A stretch of DNA of 7,131 nt from Pseudomonadota bacterium (lineage in GTDB: Bacteria > Pseudomonadota > Alphaproteobacteria > Acetobacterales > Acetobacteraceae): positions 1-7,131 of the forward strand of contig JAJYFW010000087.1 in assembly GCA_021785335.1 (NCBI GenBank), given 5' to 3'. The translations under genes were made by a program, and so were the position numbers. The notes under the pieces were generated by a model. That model ran no database searches and was not told the origin of the DNA. It saw only the letters and a list, made by a program, of their open reading frames with translations. The stretch's first letter is position 1; every line of letters begins with the position of its first letter. Below, in pieces: positions 6,205-7,131 of this stretch.

Positions 6205-7131
6205 ATGAGCCGTCTCTTGCACCGCAGCCTGCATGCCGAACCAGTGCGCGTCGCAAGCGGCGATGGCATGTACATGAAGACCGCCAGCGGTGCCACGATC
6301 CTCGACGGGTCGGGCGGCGCCGCGGTCTCCTGCCTCGGGCACAACAACGCCCGCGTGAACGCCGCGATCGAGGCGCAGCTCAGGGCCATCGCCTACGCCC
6401 ACACCACGAGCTTCACCAACGACGCGGCGGAGGAACTGGCCGAGCGCCTGGTCGGCCACGAGCCCGGCGGCCTGTCGCATGCCTATCTCATCTCCTCCGG
6501 CTCCGAGGGGACGGAGGCGGCGCTCAAGCTCGCGCGCCAGTATTTCCTCGAGATCGGCCAGCCGCAGCGCACCCGCTTCATCGCCCGGCGCGCCAGCTAC
6601 CACGGCAACACGCTCGGCGCCTTGGCCGCCGGCGGCAACGCCATGCGCCGCGCCCCCTACGGTCCGATCCTCGCCGACGCTTTCAGCCATGTCTCGCCCT
6701 GCTTCGCCTATCGCCACCAGCAGCCGGGCGAATCGGACGAGGCTTATGTCGCGCGCCTCGCGGCTGAGCTGGAGGCGGAGTTCCAGCGCCTCGGGCCCGC
6801 GAACGTGATCGCTTTCATCGCCGAGCCCGTGGTCGGCGCCACGACCGGCTGCGTCACCGCGCTGCCCGGCTATTTCCCGGCAATGCGCGCCGTCTGCGAC
6901 CGCCATGGCGCGCTGCTGATCCTCGACGAGGTGATGTGCGGCATGGGCCGCACCGGCACCACCCATGCCTGGGAACAGGAGGGCGTCAGTCCCGACATCC
7001 AGGTGATCGCCAAGGGCCTGGGCGGCGGCTACCAGCCCATCGGCGGCATCCTGATCCACAAGCGCGTCATCGCCGCCCTCGCGGCCGGCACCGGCGCCTT
7101 CATGCACGGCCACACCTACCAGGCGCATCCG
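6205..7131 (+). CDS. Class III PLP-dependent aminotransferase (3' truncated)
   Basis: The first 309 residues of a fold-type I, class III (omega-type) aminotransferase, a family of about 430-450 residues; the end lies outside the window. The N terminus (LHRSLHAEPV, then ILDGSGGAAVSCLGH) is typical of the broad 'aspartate aminotransferase family' subgroup. Cofactor-binding elements are complete: the phosphate-binding SSGSEGTEAALKLAR (97-111), the ring-stacking aromatic in SYHGNTLGA (Tyr132-His133), IAEPVVGATTG, the pyridine-nitrogen aspartate Asp241 in LILDEVMCGMGRTG, and the Schiff-base Lys270 in IAKGLGGGYQPIGG. The enzyme should therefore be active with PLP. The amino donor (a beta- or omega-amino acid, diamine or amine) cannot be decided from sequence alone. 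It is transcribed away from the F0 operon and has its own ribosome site at 6187-6192. Confidence 0.9.
   Translation, partial: MSRLLHRSLHAEPVRVASGDGMYMKTASGATILDGSGGAAVSCLGHNNARVNAAIEAQLRAIAYAHTTSFTNDAAEELAERLVGHEPGGLSHAYLISSGSEGTEAALKLARQYFLEIGQPQRTRFIARRASYHGNTLGALAAGGNAMRRAPYGPILADAFSHVSPCFAYRHQQPGESDEAYVARLAAELEAEFQRLGPANVIAFIAEPVVGATTGCVTALPGYFPAMRAVCDRHGALLILDEVMCGMGRTGTTHAWEQEGVSPDIQVIAKGLGGGYQPIGGILIHKRVIAALAAGTGAFMHGHTYQAHP

Noticed and set aside
6029..6256. Longer atpI start at 6256
   Set aside because: It would run through the promoter and overlap the divergent gene; the ribosome site and family N terminus support 6028.
6112..7128. A 338-codon minus-strand frame opposite the class III aminotransferase
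   Set aside because: Composition is Gly/Ala/Arg/Asp-rich with no domain, and the plus strand carries all PLP motifs.

Overview
The window reads as a high-GC alphaproteobacterial chromosome segment, most likely Rhodospirillales or Acetobacteraceae-like. The best evidence is the split ATP synthase: a stand-alone F0 operon atpI-atpB-atpE-atpF'-atpF (a, c, b', b) with no F1 genes attached, and a b' subunit with a cleavable-looking signal peptide. Codon use is strongly G/C-ending throughout. This produces many long spurious antisense frames, which I have left out.

Left part, plus strand (1-2055): the last 131 codons of a class V aminotransferase resembling 2-aminoethylphosphonate--pyruvate transaminase (PhnW) overlap by ATGA the start of a complete formate--tetrahydrofolate ligase gene (fhs). 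The two are almost certainly cotranscribed and translationally coupled. Middle, minus strand (2072-3415): an exported lipase/esterase resembling the Archaeoglobus AF1763 (AFL) type, with a Tat-like signal peptide, an alpha/beta-hydrolase domain and two C-terminal beta domains. It converges on fhs with only 16 bp between the stop codons. A T-tract hairpin at 3507-3527 separates it from the F0 operon.

Right part, minus strand (3561-6028): the F0 operon, transcribed leftwards from a clear TTGACA-N17-TAGCAA promoter at 6087-6115. AtpI (assembly/Mg factor), a (proton channel), c (rotor), b' and b (stator stalk) follow with short gaps. All key residues are present: the a-subunit arginine, the c-subunit glutamate, and the c-ring glycine repeat. 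Diverging from it on the plus strand (6205 to the edge) is a class III PLP aminotransferase cut off at its 3' end. The 176-bp divergent intergenic region holds the atp promoter, a 16-bp near-perfect palindrome and an imperfect direct repeat.

Most of the window is ordinary core metabolism and bioenergetics. I see no mobile element, CRISPR, RNA gene or defence system, and nothing that I would call an undescribed system. The points worth checking are the aminotransferase-fhs coupling, the multidomain Tat lipase with an A-x-S-x-G nucleophile elbow, the 27-bp tandem duplication in the b' stalk, and the palindrome in the divergent promoter region.
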